Assembly (NCBI GenBank): GCA_028726605.1
Contig: JAQYPV010000011.1
Span: forward strand, 60,412 to 124,411
Length of the DNA: 64,000 bases
Source of the DNA: Peptoniphilaceae bacterium
GTDB lineage: Bacteria; Bacillota; Clostridia; Tissierellales; Peptoniphilaceae
Direction: 5' to 3'
Shown here: piece after piece, positions 45,063 through 53,932 of the stretch
How positions within the stretch are numbered: the stretch's first letter is position 1
How the letters are laid out: each line of letters begins with the position of its first letter
Notes under the pieces: generated by a model
What the model was told of the DNA's origin: nothing
What the model saw: the letters and a program-made list of their open reading frames with translations, nothing else
The model's database searches: none
Position numbers and translations under genes: made by a program

Positions 45063-46481
45063 ATGCGAATTTTACTCGTGGACATCGGCTCCACATTTAC
45101 AAAAGGCACACTTGTCGACACCACTCCCCCGACCCTCCTGGCGCGGGGACAGTCCAAGACCACCATTGACACCGGTGTCATGCACGGCGTGAACGCCATG
45201 CTCGACGCGCTTGAGGCCGATGGCGTCGCACGGGGCTTTCTCTCGCCCTCGGCCACGCGCCCGTTCTGGGACGAGGCGCGCGTCTGTTCTTCGGCCGCCG
45301 GCGGTCTCAAGATGGTGGCCGTGGGCCTTGCCAAGCGCCTCACCGCCGAAGCTGCCACCCGCGCGGCGCTGGGCGCCGGCGCACGCATTTTGCGCACGTT
45401 CTCCGGATCGCTCACGGCTAAGGATCTGGAGGCCATCACGGCCTTGAACCCGGACATGCTGCTCCTCTCGGGCGGAACCGACGGCGGCAACCGCGTGAAT
45501 CTCGTGCAAAACGCACGCGCTTTGGCGACGCTGCCTCTTCGCATCCCCATCGTCATCTCCGGGAATTCCGCCGTTGCGCCAGAAGCGGCGGCGATCCTCT
45601 CGGACTTCGACGCCACCATCGTGGACAACGTCATGCCGCAGGTGAACGTCCTAAACGCGCAACCCGCCCGTGCGGCCATCCGCGACCTCTTCATGCGCCG
45701 CATCACCCACGCGAAGGGATTGGACGACGTCGTCCGGATCATCGGCCCCGTCGTCATGCCCACGCCGGACGCGGTGTTGGAGGCGATGAAATTGCTCGCC
45801 CGAGGCACCGCCCAGACGTCCGGCATCGGCGACCTCATCCTGGCGGATGTGGGCGGCGCCACGACGGACATTCACTCCATCGGCAGGGGCAACGACGACC
45901 GCACCACCATCACCATCGACGGCAAGCGCTCGGAACTGCGATACGAAGGGCTTGCGGAACCGTGGGCCAAACGCACCGTCGAAGGCGATCTCGGGATGCG
46001 CTACTCCGCACAGAGCCTCCTCGAAAGCGTCGGCGAAGACGCCCTCAACGCACTCTACCCCGCCGACTACCCGGCCGAAATGGAGAAGCGCACACAGGAC
46101 ACCACCTTCGTCCCGCAGACCGACGCCGAACGTGCTGTCGACACGGCCATGGCGCGCGCCTGCGTCCAGACGGCGCTCGGCCGCCACATGGGGACACTGA
46201 GACGGGACTACGAAATCGGCGGCAATCTCCCCGGTCGCTCCGTGTACTATTTGAGCGGCAAGGATCTGACGGACTTCCCGACGCTGATCGGAACGGGCGG
46301 CGTCTTGGTGCACAACGCCCACCCCGAACGCATCCTCGCGCCGGAACCAGAACTTCTCTACCCCGCACACCCGGCACTTTACGTGGACCGGGAGTACATC
46401 CTTTCGGCCATGGGCCTGCTCTCCGCCATCGACCCGGAGGCCGCGCTCACGCTCACAAAGACGTCGCTGGGCCTCTCGTGA
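45063..46481 (+). CDS. glmL: GlmL/MutL-type ASKHA ATPase (aminomutase-associated)
   Basis: A 472-residue protein of the MutL/GlmL family, with an actin-like ATPase fold: VDIGSTFTKG (residues 6-15) and LADVGGATTDIHS (about 260-272) are the two phosphate loops, and LLLSGGTDGGN and GTGGVLVHN are family stretches. In glutamate-fermenting clostridia the gene lies between the two glutamate mutase subunit genes and is thought to protect or reactivate the B12 enzyme. Here no mutase subunit genes are adjacent. The placement after the hut-folate genes suggests that glutamate made from histidine goes on through the methylaspartate route or another B12 aminomutase. AAAGGCGG-type site upstream of the ATG. 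Its 3' end runs into a 40-bp repeat. Confidence 0.85.
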   Translation: MRILLVDIGSTFTKGTLVDTTPPTLLARGQSKTTIDTGVMHGVNAMLDALEADGVARGFLSPSATRPFWDEARVCSSAAGGLKMVAVGLAKRLTAEAATRAALGAGARILRTFSGSLTAKDLEAITALNPDMLLLSGGTDGGNRVNLVQNARALATLPLRIPIVISGNSAVAPEAAAILSDFDATIVDNVMPQVNVLNAQPARAAIRDLFMRRITHAKGLDDVVRIIGPVVMPTPDAVLEAMKLLARGTAQTSGIGDLILADVGGATTDIHSIGRGNDDRTTITIDGKRSELRYEGLAEPWAKRTVEGDLGMRYSAQSLLESVGEDALNALYPADYPAEMEKRTQDTTFVPQTDAERAVDTAMARACVQTALGRHMGTLRRDYEIGGNLPGRSVYYLSGKDLTDFPTLIGTGGVLVHNAHPERILAPEPELLYPAHPALYVDREYILSAMGLLSAIDPEAALTLTKTSLGLS

Positions 46482-46567
46482 CCCTCGCACGCTGACAAAG
46501 ATATCGCCAGGACACTCGTGACCCTTTCACGCTCACAAAGACGTCGCCGAAACTCTCTTCTGACACT
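46448..46567. repeat. 40-bp tandem repeat, three units
   Basis: Units begin CACGCTCACAAAGACGTCGC (46448), recur at 46488 and 46528, and are degenerate. The first unit is the last codons of glmL, so the array looks like copying of the gene's own 3' end into the spacer. Confidence 0.8.
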
Positions 46568-46609
46568 CGCCGTCTCACTAAAGCGGCGCAAAAGGTTTCA
46601 TGTGAAACA

Positions 46610-49600
46610 TCACGCCTGCGCTTCGCTCAAGCGCTGGATCTCGTAGTGATCCCGATTCGGATCCAACAGGGCGAGCGCCGCACGACGGTATTCGAGCGCG
46701 GTGCGCCCATTGAGCGCCTCCGCGTCCCGCTTGGCCTTCTCCGGCGCCTCCGTCATGAAGCGCGTCGCCGCAAAGTAGGCCGCGCCCTCGGCGCGCGGGT
46801 CGTTCATCTGTTTCGCAATGGCGATGGCGCTCGTCAGGCGCTCGGCCGCCTGCGCAAACGACCCGTCGTCGATGTCCATGAGCGCGAGATAGGATTCCAG
46901 CACCGGACGCTTCCAATACGCGTCAAAGTGCGCATAGAGCCCTTCGGCTGCCAAAAACGTCTCGCGCGCTGCGCCCTTTTCGCCCATGGCGTAGAGCGCC
47001 TTCCCTTTGTTGATGTAGAACACGGACAGCGCCGAAAGCGCCTTTTTATCCCGCGTGAGTTCCAGCGCGCTCTCAAACTGCGCAAGTGCCTCCTCGTACT
47101 GGCCCATCTGAAAGCGGATTTCCCCGATGTAGTTCATCGCCGCGGCGATGTTGATGGCATAGCGTCTGGCCACTTCGTCCGTCACGCGGAACGTGCGGAT
47201 GGATTCGTTGAGGAGTCGTTCCGCCGTCTCGTACTGACCGATCATAATGTTGTAGAGGCCCTTCAAGCGCAGCAAAATGCCAATTTCTTTATGATAGTTG
47301 CACTGCACCGCCAAGTCCAGCGCCCCTTCGATGTAGGAGATCATCTCGTCCGCGTGATTGGTTTGAATATTGTAATAGATGAACTGCTTGTAGCCTTCGA
47401 GCATGTAATCTCTGTCGTTCACCTCTTTGGCCTTGCCAATGGCCTGGCGCATCTGCGACAGCCCCTCGGCGTAAACGCCCTCGCGAATGAGGTAGCGCCC
47501 TTTCATATAGTAGAAAGCCATCTCCAGCTTGTTGAGTTCATCGCCGCGCCACGCCTTGCGCAACGCGTCGAGTTTTTCTTCCAAAGTCTCAAACAGCGCC
47601 TGTAACTTTTCCCGCGAGATGTACGTCTCCTCCGGATCCTCCGCCGCGCGCGTGCGCAAAATGGGGAAGAGTTCGTGCGTGAAATTCAAATAGTAGTTGA
47701 GCGTCTCCAGCTCGTAGTGCATGGCTTTGAGCGGCTCATCCGCCCGCGAGTAGTGGTACACGAGTTTGGAGAACGAGTAGAACGAGCGTTTTTCTTCCAG
47801 CGACTCTTCGATGATCTGCGCAATGCGCTTGTGAATGAAGCGCCGCTTGGACTCCGGCTGCACCATGTAGGTGTACTCGCGGAGTTTGACGTGTGTGAAG
47901 CGAATGCCGATGTCGTTTTGGTGCGGGCGTTCCGTCAAGATGTTGATTTGTTCCAATCGGTCCAAGAGGCCGATGATGGCGAGTTCGTCCTGTCCGGTGA
48001 GCGTAACCAAAACCGAGAGCGGGGCCTCGTCGTAAAAGAAAGAGACCAGATCTACCAAGTCCTGCTCGGCCTTCGACAGGTACGCAAATCGCGCCTTCAT
48101 GGCGTCCATCATCTCGTCCGTCATCAGCCGATCCATCTCGTGCGTGTTGATCAGCTGCACGTATTCCGCCAGGAAGAACGGATTGCCTTCGGTTTCTGCA
48201 AAAATATGCGCCTGCGTCCGGGCGTCCACTTCCTCGCCCACTGCTTCGTTGATGAAGCGCGCCGACTCTTCTTCCGTGAATCGCGAAAGCGGAATCACTT
48301 CCACGAGTTTGTACTGAGTGAGGATGGCCAGCGCATTCTCCAACTCCCGATTCTTCTCTAAGCGCGCCGTCACGAGGAACATGGCCTTGTGCTGGATGCG
48401 CAGCGCGACGGTCGTCAGCACCTGAAACGACAGTTCGTCCATCCAGTGCACGTCTTCGAGGAGAATGACGAGCGCGCGCTTCTCGGCAATCCTGCTGATG
48501 GCCTCCACGAGGATTTTCGAAAGCGTATCCGAATTCACCGTCTCCAGCGCCTCCGGGAGTAACGCCTCTCGCACCGAGGACTCTAGCGGCGGGAACAGGC
48601 GCTTCATGGTCGACTCCCAGTTGGCCGGACGCGGTACATTTAAGTCCGTGAGCGTCTCGGCGAGGCGCTCCATCAACACCGCAATGGGGCGAAGCGCATA
48701 CTGCTGCTCCGCGCGATAGCAAAACGCCTGAAGCACGACGACGTCGTCCTCCGCCTCGTCCAAGACTTTTCGCACCAGCGCGCTCTTGCCGATGCCGGCT
48801 TCCCCTTGCAGCACGATGGATGTGGCCTTACCATCCGGAATGCGCTGAATCTGCTGCAGGATCTTGGCGCGCTCGGCGTAGCGACCGAAGAAGAACGTCT
48901 CGTGCGTCCGCTCTTTTCGCGAGGACAGTTCAATGCGGTTGATGGCCGTCTCGTAGAGCCGCTGCGTCTCCGCATCCGGCCGCACGCCCAGTTCATCGCG
49001 CAAGAGTTTTTTCAACGCGTAATAGGTCTCGATGACTTTGCCCGTACGTCCGGTCTTGGCGTAAAAGTGCATGAGCAGCCGCACGTTTCGCTCGTCGTAT
49101 TCGTCCATGGCGATGAGGGTCTTGATCTGCCGCTCCACGTTTTCAAAGCGTTCCGCCTCAATGGCTTCTTCCAATTGTTGGTAGGCGTGCGCCATGTACT
49201 TCTCTTCGTAGAATCCGCGCATGCGTGTGACCCAATAGTCGAACTGTTCCGCCTCTTTCACGTAGAATCCTTGCAAAAACGGGCCGTCGTAGAGTGCCAA
49301 GTGCGCCGCCGGGTCTTCAGCAAACAGCGTCGCATCACAGGTAATGGAGAGCGCCGGGTTCAATTCCAACAGCGATTTTTTGGGCGACAAGATGAAGTCT
49401 TCCCCCACCGAACGTTTGGCTTGGTAGATGGCATTTCGGAGGTTCTTCTTGGCCACGCCGTCTTCTTCTTCGGGCCACAACAGTCCCGCGATCTCCGAAC
49501 GCGTGATGCACCCGTTGACGGCCAGATAGTAGATCATGGCATTGATTTTATTGTACGGAAAAAGAATCGTTTTCCCATCGCACTTCACATGCGGCATCCC

Positions 49601-49624
49601 GAACAATTTGATGTGGATCGTCAT
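46610..49624 (-). CDS. Large BTAD-type transcriptional activator with ATPase and TPR domains
   Basis: A 1004-residue regulator. Residues 1-90 form an OmpR-like winged helix (KIN..IYYLAVNGCITRSEIAGLLW, then KNLRNAIYQAKR); 95-235 are the bacterial transcriptional activation (BTAD) domain; an AAA/STAND-type ATPase follows with Walker A GEAGIGKS at 274-281 and Walker B VILLEDVHW at about 386-394; the rest is helical TPR-like repeats (about 680-990). Such proteins resemble SARP and MalT/GutR-like activators, which sense a ligand and switch on neighbouring genes. The ATG at 49624 (AAGGAG upstream) is chosen; a longer open frame upstream lacks family similarity. It is divergent from hutH, so histidine, urocanate or formiminoglutamate is a likely signal. 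Confidence 0.88.
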   Translation of the reverse strand: MTIHIKLFGMPHVKCDGKTILFPYNKINAMIYYLAVNGCITRSEIAGLLWPEEEDGVAKKNLRNAIYQAKRSVGEDFILSPKKSLLELNPALSITCDATLFAEDPAAHLALYDGPFLQGFYVKEAEQFDYWVTRMRGFYEEKYMAHAYQQLEEAIEAERFENVERQIKTLIAMDEYDERNVRLLMHFYAKTGRTGKVIETYYALKKLLRDELGVRPDAETQRLYETAINRIELSSRKERTHETFFFGRYAERAKILQQIQRIPDGKATSIVLQGEAGIGKSALVRKVLDEAEDDVVVLQAFCYRAEQQYALRPIAVLMERLAETLTDLNVPRPANWESTMKRLFPPLESSVREALLPEALETVNSDTLSKILVEAISRIAEKRALVILLEDVHWMDELSFQVLTTVALRIQHKAMFLVTARLEKNRELENALAILTQYKLVEVIPLSRFTEEESARFINEAVGEEVDARTQAHIFAETEGNPFFLAEYVQLINTHEMDRLMTDEMMDAMKARFAYLSKAEQDLVDLVSFFYDEAPLSVLVTLTGQDELAIIGLLDRLEQINILTERPHQNDIGIRFTHVKLREYTYMVQPESKRRFIHKRIAQIIEESLEEKRSFYSFSKLVYHYSRADEPLKAMHYELETLNYYLNFTHELFPILRTRAAEDPEETYISREKLQALFETLEEKLDALRKAWRGDELNKLEMAFYYMKGRYLIREGVYAEGLSQMRQAIGKAKEVNDRDYMLEGYKQFIYYNIQTNHADEMISYIEGALDLAVQCNYHKEIGILLRLKGLYNIMIGQYETAERLLNESIRTFRVTDEVARRYAINIAAAMNYIGEIRFQMGQYEEALAQFESALELTRDKKALSALSVFYINKGKALYAMGEKGAARETFLAAEGLYAHFDAYWKRPVLESYLALMDIDDGSFAQAAERLTSAIAIAKQMNDPRAEGAAYFAATRFMTEAPEKAKRDAEALNGRTALEYRRAALALLDPNRDHYEIQRLSEAQA

Positions 49625-49713
49625 ACACGCTCCTTCTCCACCCTCTCGATGCCACAGGCCGCATCCGGCGACTCCCGGACATCGAAGCTGTGGTAACGTC
49701 AATTTTTTTCTTT

Positions 49714-49733
49714 TGAATTCGACTGAATTCGAC
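49714..49733. promoter_or_regulatory. Two adjacent 10-bp direct repeats in the hutH/regulator gap
   Basis: TGAATTCGAC occurs at 49714-49723 and again at 49724-49733, one helical turn apart. SARP/BTAD-type activators typically bind direct repeats on one face of the DNA, so this is a candidate site. The hutH -10 could be TACACT (49873-49878), with no good -35, as expected for an activated promoter. The 323-base gap shows no gene. Confidence 0.5.
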
Positions 49734-49947
49734 ACATTTTACCCCTTACGTCGAAAAAACGTCAAGGTTTCGGCGTTAAGCCTTTCTACGAGCGCGTTTT
49801 TCCCAGTCCCCAGGAGGCGCTTTCCCTTTGAATTTTCGCGTGAAATGTGTCACGTTATGGACGGGTACCTTCTACACTGAGCTCAGGTGAATGTACCTCT
49901 ACCATCGACACGAAACCGATTCCATGGAGAATCAGAAAGGACAGATT

Positions 49948-51486
49948 ATGAAAGTCATTTTAACGGGTGAAGACCTGACGCTGGATCAGCTGGTCGCCGT
50001 AGCGCGCGAGCATGCGGAAGTGGAGCTCTCGCCGGAGACGGTGGAAAAAGTGAAGCGCTCCCGCGCCATCGTGGACGACATCGTCGAAAACGAGCGTGTG
50101 GTCTACGGCATCACGACGGGCTTCGGCTCGCTGCACAACGTGCACATTTCTAAAGAAGACACCGTGCAGTTGCAGGAGAACCTCATCCGCACGCACGCCG
50201 CCGGCGCGGGCGAACCGCTGAAGGAAGATGAAGTGCGCGCCGTCATGACCATCCGCGTGAACTCGCTGGTCAAAGGCGTCTCGGGTGTGCGTCCGCTCAT
50301 GATCGAGACGCTCATCAACATGCTGAACAAGAACGTGCTGCCGTTCATTCCGCAGCAGGGTTCGTTGGGCGCTTCGGGCGACCTCGCTCCCATTTCGCAC
50401 ATGGTGCTCCCGATGCTGGGCCTGGGCCGCGCTTACTACGAGGGCGAACTGCTTCCGGGCCGTGAGGCCATGGAAAAGGCCGGCATCCCCTGCATCCAGT
50501 TGGACGCGAAGGAAGGTCTCGCGCTCAACAACGGCACGTCGGTCCTGACCGCCATCGGCGCGCTGGCCACGTATGACGCGATGCAGCTCTTAAAGCTCTC
50601 CGACATCGCCGGCGCGTTGTCGCTCGAAGCGCATCGCGGCATCATCGACGCGTTCTATGAGAAATTGCACACCATTCGTCCGCACGTGGGCGCGCTCGCT
50701 ACGGCGCGCAACATTCGTAACCTCACCGAGGGGTCGACCTACCTCACGCACACGGCGGAATTGCGCACGCAGGATGCGTACACGTTGCGCTGCATGCCGC
50801 AGATTCACGGCGCCAGCAAGGACACCATCTCCTATGTGGCGGAAAAAGTGGCCATTGAGCTCAACGCCGCCACGGATAACCCCATCATCACGGTGGATGG
50901 CGACGTCATCTCGGGTGGCAACTTCCACGGCGAGCCGATGGCGCAGCCGTTTGACTTCCTGGGCATCGGCGCGGCCGAGATCGGCAACGTCTCCGAGCGC
51001 CGCATCGAGCGCCTCGTGAACCATCAGCTTTCCGACTTCCCGTCGTTCTTGGTGAAGAACCCGGGCCTCAACTCCGGCTTCATGATCACGCAGTATTCGG
51101 CCGCGTCGCTGGTCTCCGAGAACAAAGTGCTCGCTCATCCGGCCAGCGTCGACTCCATCCCGTCCTGCGAGAACCAGGAAGACTTCGTCTCCATGGGCAC
51201 GCTTGCCGCGCGCAAGGCGCGTGACATCGTCAAGAACTCGCTGCGCTGCGTGGCGACGGAGATCCTCGCCGCGGTGCAGGCCATCGACTTCCGCAAGGAG
51301 ATGACCGACGGCAAGCTCGGCGTCGGCACCCAGGCCGCCTACGACGCCGTCCGCGAGAAACTCAACTTCATCGCCGATGACAGCGAAATTGAGATGTACG
51401 ACGAGCTCGAAAAGATCACGAACCTCCTTGTGGACGGCTCGCTCCTGAAAGCCGTCGAAGAAAAGGTTCAGATCGACCTCCAGTAA
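49948..51486 (+). CDS. hutH: Histidine ammonia-lyase
   Basis: A 512-residue enzyme that removes ammonia from L-histidine to give trans-urocanate. The MIO-forming tripeptide A142-S143-G144 (in GSLGASGDLAP) is at the canonical number, and Y53 in VVYGITTGFG is the catalytic tyrosine. NGTSVLTAIGA-like, FHGEP and the NQEDFVSMG segment near the C-terminus are typical. ATG at 49948 with AAAGGA upstream gives the standard N-terminus; the preceding 19 in-frame codons are not used. It is transcribed alone, away from the BTAD regulator, and ends before a terminator. Confidence 0.96.
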   Translation: MKVILTGEDLTLDQLVAVAREHAEVELSPETVEKVKRSRAIVDDIVENERVVYGITTGFGSLHNVHISKEDTVQLQENLIRTHAAGAGEPLKEDEVRAVMTIRVNSLVKGVSGVRPLMIETLINMLNKNVLPFIPQQGSLGASGDLAPISHMVLPMLGLGRAYYEGELLPGREAMEKAGIPCIQLDAKEGLALNNGTSVLTAIGALATYDAMQLLKLSDIAGALSLEAHRGIIDAFYEKLHTIRPHVGALATARNIRNLTEGSTYLTHTAELRTQDAYTLRCMPQIHGASKDTISYVAEKVAIELNAATDNPIITVDGDVISGGNFHGEPMAQPFDFLGIGAAEIGNVSERRIERLVNHQLSDFPSFLVKNPGLNSGFMITQYSAASLVSENKVLAHPASVDSIPSCENQEDFVSMGTLAARKARDIVKNSLRCVATEILAAVQAIDFRKEMTDGKLGVGTQAAYDAVREKLNFIADDSEIEMYDELEKITNLLVDGSLLKAVEEKVQIDLQ

Positions 51487-51741
51487 CAGTGACCGGTTGA
51501 CGCGAACGGCGTCACAATGCCGTCGGCGGGCCGAGCGATCGGCGGCGCACCCAGGGCGTGAACCGATCATCGATGAAACGCCTTGTCGGCGAACCATTCG
51601 ATCAGCGTCGCCCACGCGGCGCCAGCCACTCGGTTTCAACTACTCCGCGTGGTCCACGCGGGGCCAACCACCCGACGTCGCCACTCTGCGTCAACCACTC
51701 CGCGACGTTTACGCGGTGTCAGCCACTATCCCTCAATGATG

Positions 51742-51779
51742 AAGGGCCGACCGTCATGAAAGTGACGGCCGGCCTTTTT
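51742..51779 (+). terminator. hutH terminator
   Basis: AAGGGCCGACCGTCA pairs with TGACGGCCGGCCTT (one mismatch/bulge) and is followed by TTTTTG. About 255 bases after the hutH stop; the stretch between (51487-51740) holds only degenerate CCACTC/ACGCGG-type repeats. Confidence 0.8.
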
Positions 51780-51933
51780 GTTGAAATTGTGTCAGTCCTT
51801 AATCTCAGTTCGTCCATTCCGTTTCATGCGATTGAATTGAAACGTCAAAAGATGAGCATCCCCTCGTGAACTGTCAAAGGTTCCGCGTTGCCCTGTTGCC
51901 GCGGCGCCAAGTTGGCAAAGACGGTCAGAGTTT

Positions 51934-52222
51934 GGTGTGGGCAATTTCTGAAAAGCATCATTGCGTACACAAGATCAAAAACGGTGTGGGCAATATGGAC
52001 AAACGCGGCCGATGCGTCTATGTTTTCGTCGCAAAAATAGACGCTATGAGCCGAAATGCCGAAATTGCGTCTAGTTCAAAGGCCAAAAATATACGCTTCT
52101 GTAGAAAACGGTGGAATTCCCTGCACAACGGATCGACGCTGAGAATAAGAAAAGCCGATTTGCCCACACGCTTTTCAAGATGATAGACGCTTTCCGCAAT
52201 AAATGGTATTTGCCCCTACGCA
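51934..52222 (-). repeat. 289-bp dispersed intergenic element, copy C (inverted)
   Basis: Third copy, on the minus strand. Read on that strand, GTAGGGGCAA begins at 52219, GCGTCTAT at 52190, TGGGCAAATC at 52166, GCGTATATTTTT at 52096, GCGTCTATTTTTGCG at 52044, TGCCCACACC at 51992 and TGCCCACACC at 51943. The offsets (29, 53, 123, 175, 227, 276) match copies A and B to one base. It lies between the convergent hutH and glycosyltransferase genes. The sequence from 52223 to 52423 contains only a 23-bp duplication near 52390-52433. Confidence 0.8.
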
Positions 52223-52423
52223 ATGTGGCCACAAATCGACGCCCGCGTCATGGGCTTTGCCCTAACGCCCTTTCGCCATGACGCCTGAGGCCATGCGCCC
52301 GCAGCAATTCGCCGGGGCTCCAACGGGCGTGCTCGCAGCAAAGCATCTGCGTCACGCCCCCGCTCACGGGGATGCCGTTCGCTTGCTCGTCCATTCCGCC
52401 TCATCGCATCACTCCATTCCGGC

Positions 52424-53932
52424 TCATCGCTTCGCTCCCTCATCTTCCTTCTTTTGATATAGCGTGTAATTCTGATCGGCTTCAAAAAAGTAACTCGCGC
52501 GCGCAACGATGTCGTACCGGGGAAGCTCCGGCTCAGAATTGCGCGTGACGATGAAATCCGGACGTCCCGCAAGTGCCGCCTCCACCTGCATGTTCCAGAT
52601 GCGGTCATCCGGCAGATTCAACAGCACAAAAGCGCGTTCCGACGGCACGATGCCCGTGGTCGTATAAAACCCGCCATCTAAAAAGCCCATGTTGAGCAGC
52701 GTCGCATTCGGCTTCTTGTTGATGATCTCCGCAAATTGAAACTGCGGCATGTTCTGAGGTTCTTCAAAGCGCAGGTAGGCGTTCCCTGAAAACTGCCAGC
52801 AGAGGCTTAAACACAAGAGCAGAGACGCCAAAGATGCCAGGGGATTGAGTCCTCCTGCCCGGCGATGCTTGCGCACGCGAACCGCCATCAGCCTCTCCAC
52901 CGCAATCGCCGGCATCGCGATAAACGCGCCGAGCGCCAGCGGATAGTAGACGTACGAACGCCCGCCGACGAAGATGAAGGCCACCGCCATGCCGTATTGC
53001 AACACCCAATGGAGCACGTCCTTCACCGGCTCCAAAAACGCCATGAGCACAAGGCCCATCGCCGTGGCAAAACCGGCCGCGCGCAGGAACTGGAACGAAT
53101 TCTTGAAACCATTGACGATGTTCAACAGCTTTCCGTGCTCCTGCCCGCGGCTGTACACGGCGAGATTGCTGACGAAGTAGACTTGAAAGAGGTCATCCAA
53201 GGCGCCGTGCAGCGCAAAATAGAAGAGGACGGGAAGCGTCACGATGAGAACTCCTCCCAGTATCTGCGCGATGAGCCGACCCAAGGCGCCGAGGCCTTCG
53301 GCCTCGACCGTCGTCCACGCCACGAGCACAAACCACCCCACGTAGAGTCCGACCAAGGTGTACTTGCTCCAAAAGACGAGCCCTGACGTGATGCCGATCA
53401 GCACGGCCTCCCACGCGCTGGGCGGGCGTTTGGTCTTCAACGTCTTAAAGCCCACGTAGATGGCATAGGCCCACGGCGCAAGTGTGAATTCTTCCACGCT
53501 GTCCCCATGTGCAAAGGCGCTAGAGGTGAACACGAATGCCGCCAGAATCGGGAGCGTCACCAGAACGTAGCGCCCATCCGTCAAGAGACGAACCGTCTTG
53601 AAGCTGTACCACAAAAACACGAACGCCGTGACGATCTCGATGAGGTAGACCCCAAAGAACGTGTGATACGACACGAGCGCCGCCAACGTGTGGATGAAGT
53701 ACAGCACCGGCCCCTTCTGTTCGATGAGGTCGCGATACGGCACGACGCCGCTTAAGACGGACTTCCCCACGGTGAAAAAGCAATTGGAATCCACCCAGTC
53801 GTTCAGCGGATAAAGGGGCGAGGACTTGGAACAGAGCGTCACGATCAGCGTCGCCGCCACAAATATAAAGAGGGCGGCCCCCAAAGCCGCACCGCGGGAT
53901 TGCCCTTTGCTCGGTCCTTTTCGTTCAGACAT
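52424..53932 (-). CDS. Membrane glycosyltransferase-like protein (GT-C type)
   Basis: A 502-residue protein with about eleven to twelve hydrophobic spans. The first external loop contains DWVDSNCFFTVGKSVLSG and then VPYRDLIEQKGPVLYF, the acidic-residue pattern of GT-C enzymes that take sugar from a polyprenyl-phosphate donor (PMT/ArnT/GtrII-like, GT39/GT83 class). A soluble C-terminal domain of about 120 residues follows. It is the last gene of a three-gene operon; its ATG at 53932 lies 8 bases inside the preceding glycosyltransferase gene. It probably adds a sugar delivered by that enzyme's lipid-linked product to a cell-surface polymer. Acceptor unknown. Confidence 0.75.
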   Translation of the reverse strand: MSERKGPSKGQSRGAALGAALFIFVAATLIVTLCSKSSPLYPLNDWVDSNCFFTVGKSVLSGVVPYRDLIEQKGPVLYFIHTLAALVSYHTFFGVYLIEIVTAFVFLWYSFKTVRLLTDGRYVLVTLPILAAFVFTSSAFAHGDSVEEFTLAPWAYAIYVGFKTLKTKRPPSAWEAVLIGITSGLVFWSKYTLVGLYVGWFVLVAWTTVEAEGLGALGRLIAQILGGVLIVTLPVLFYFALHGALDDLFQVYFVSNLAVYSRGQEHGKLLNIVNGFKNSFQFLRAAGFATAMGLVLMAFLEPVKDVLHWVLQYGMAVAFIFVGGRSYVYYPLALGAFIAMPAIAVERLMAVRVRKHRRAGGLNPLASLASLLLCLSLCWQFSGNAYLRFEEPQNMPQFQFAEIINKKPNATLLNMGFLDGGFYTTTGIVPSERAFVLLNLPDDRIWNMQVEAALAGRPDFIVTRNSEPELPRYDIVARASYFFEADQNYTLYQKKEDEGAKR

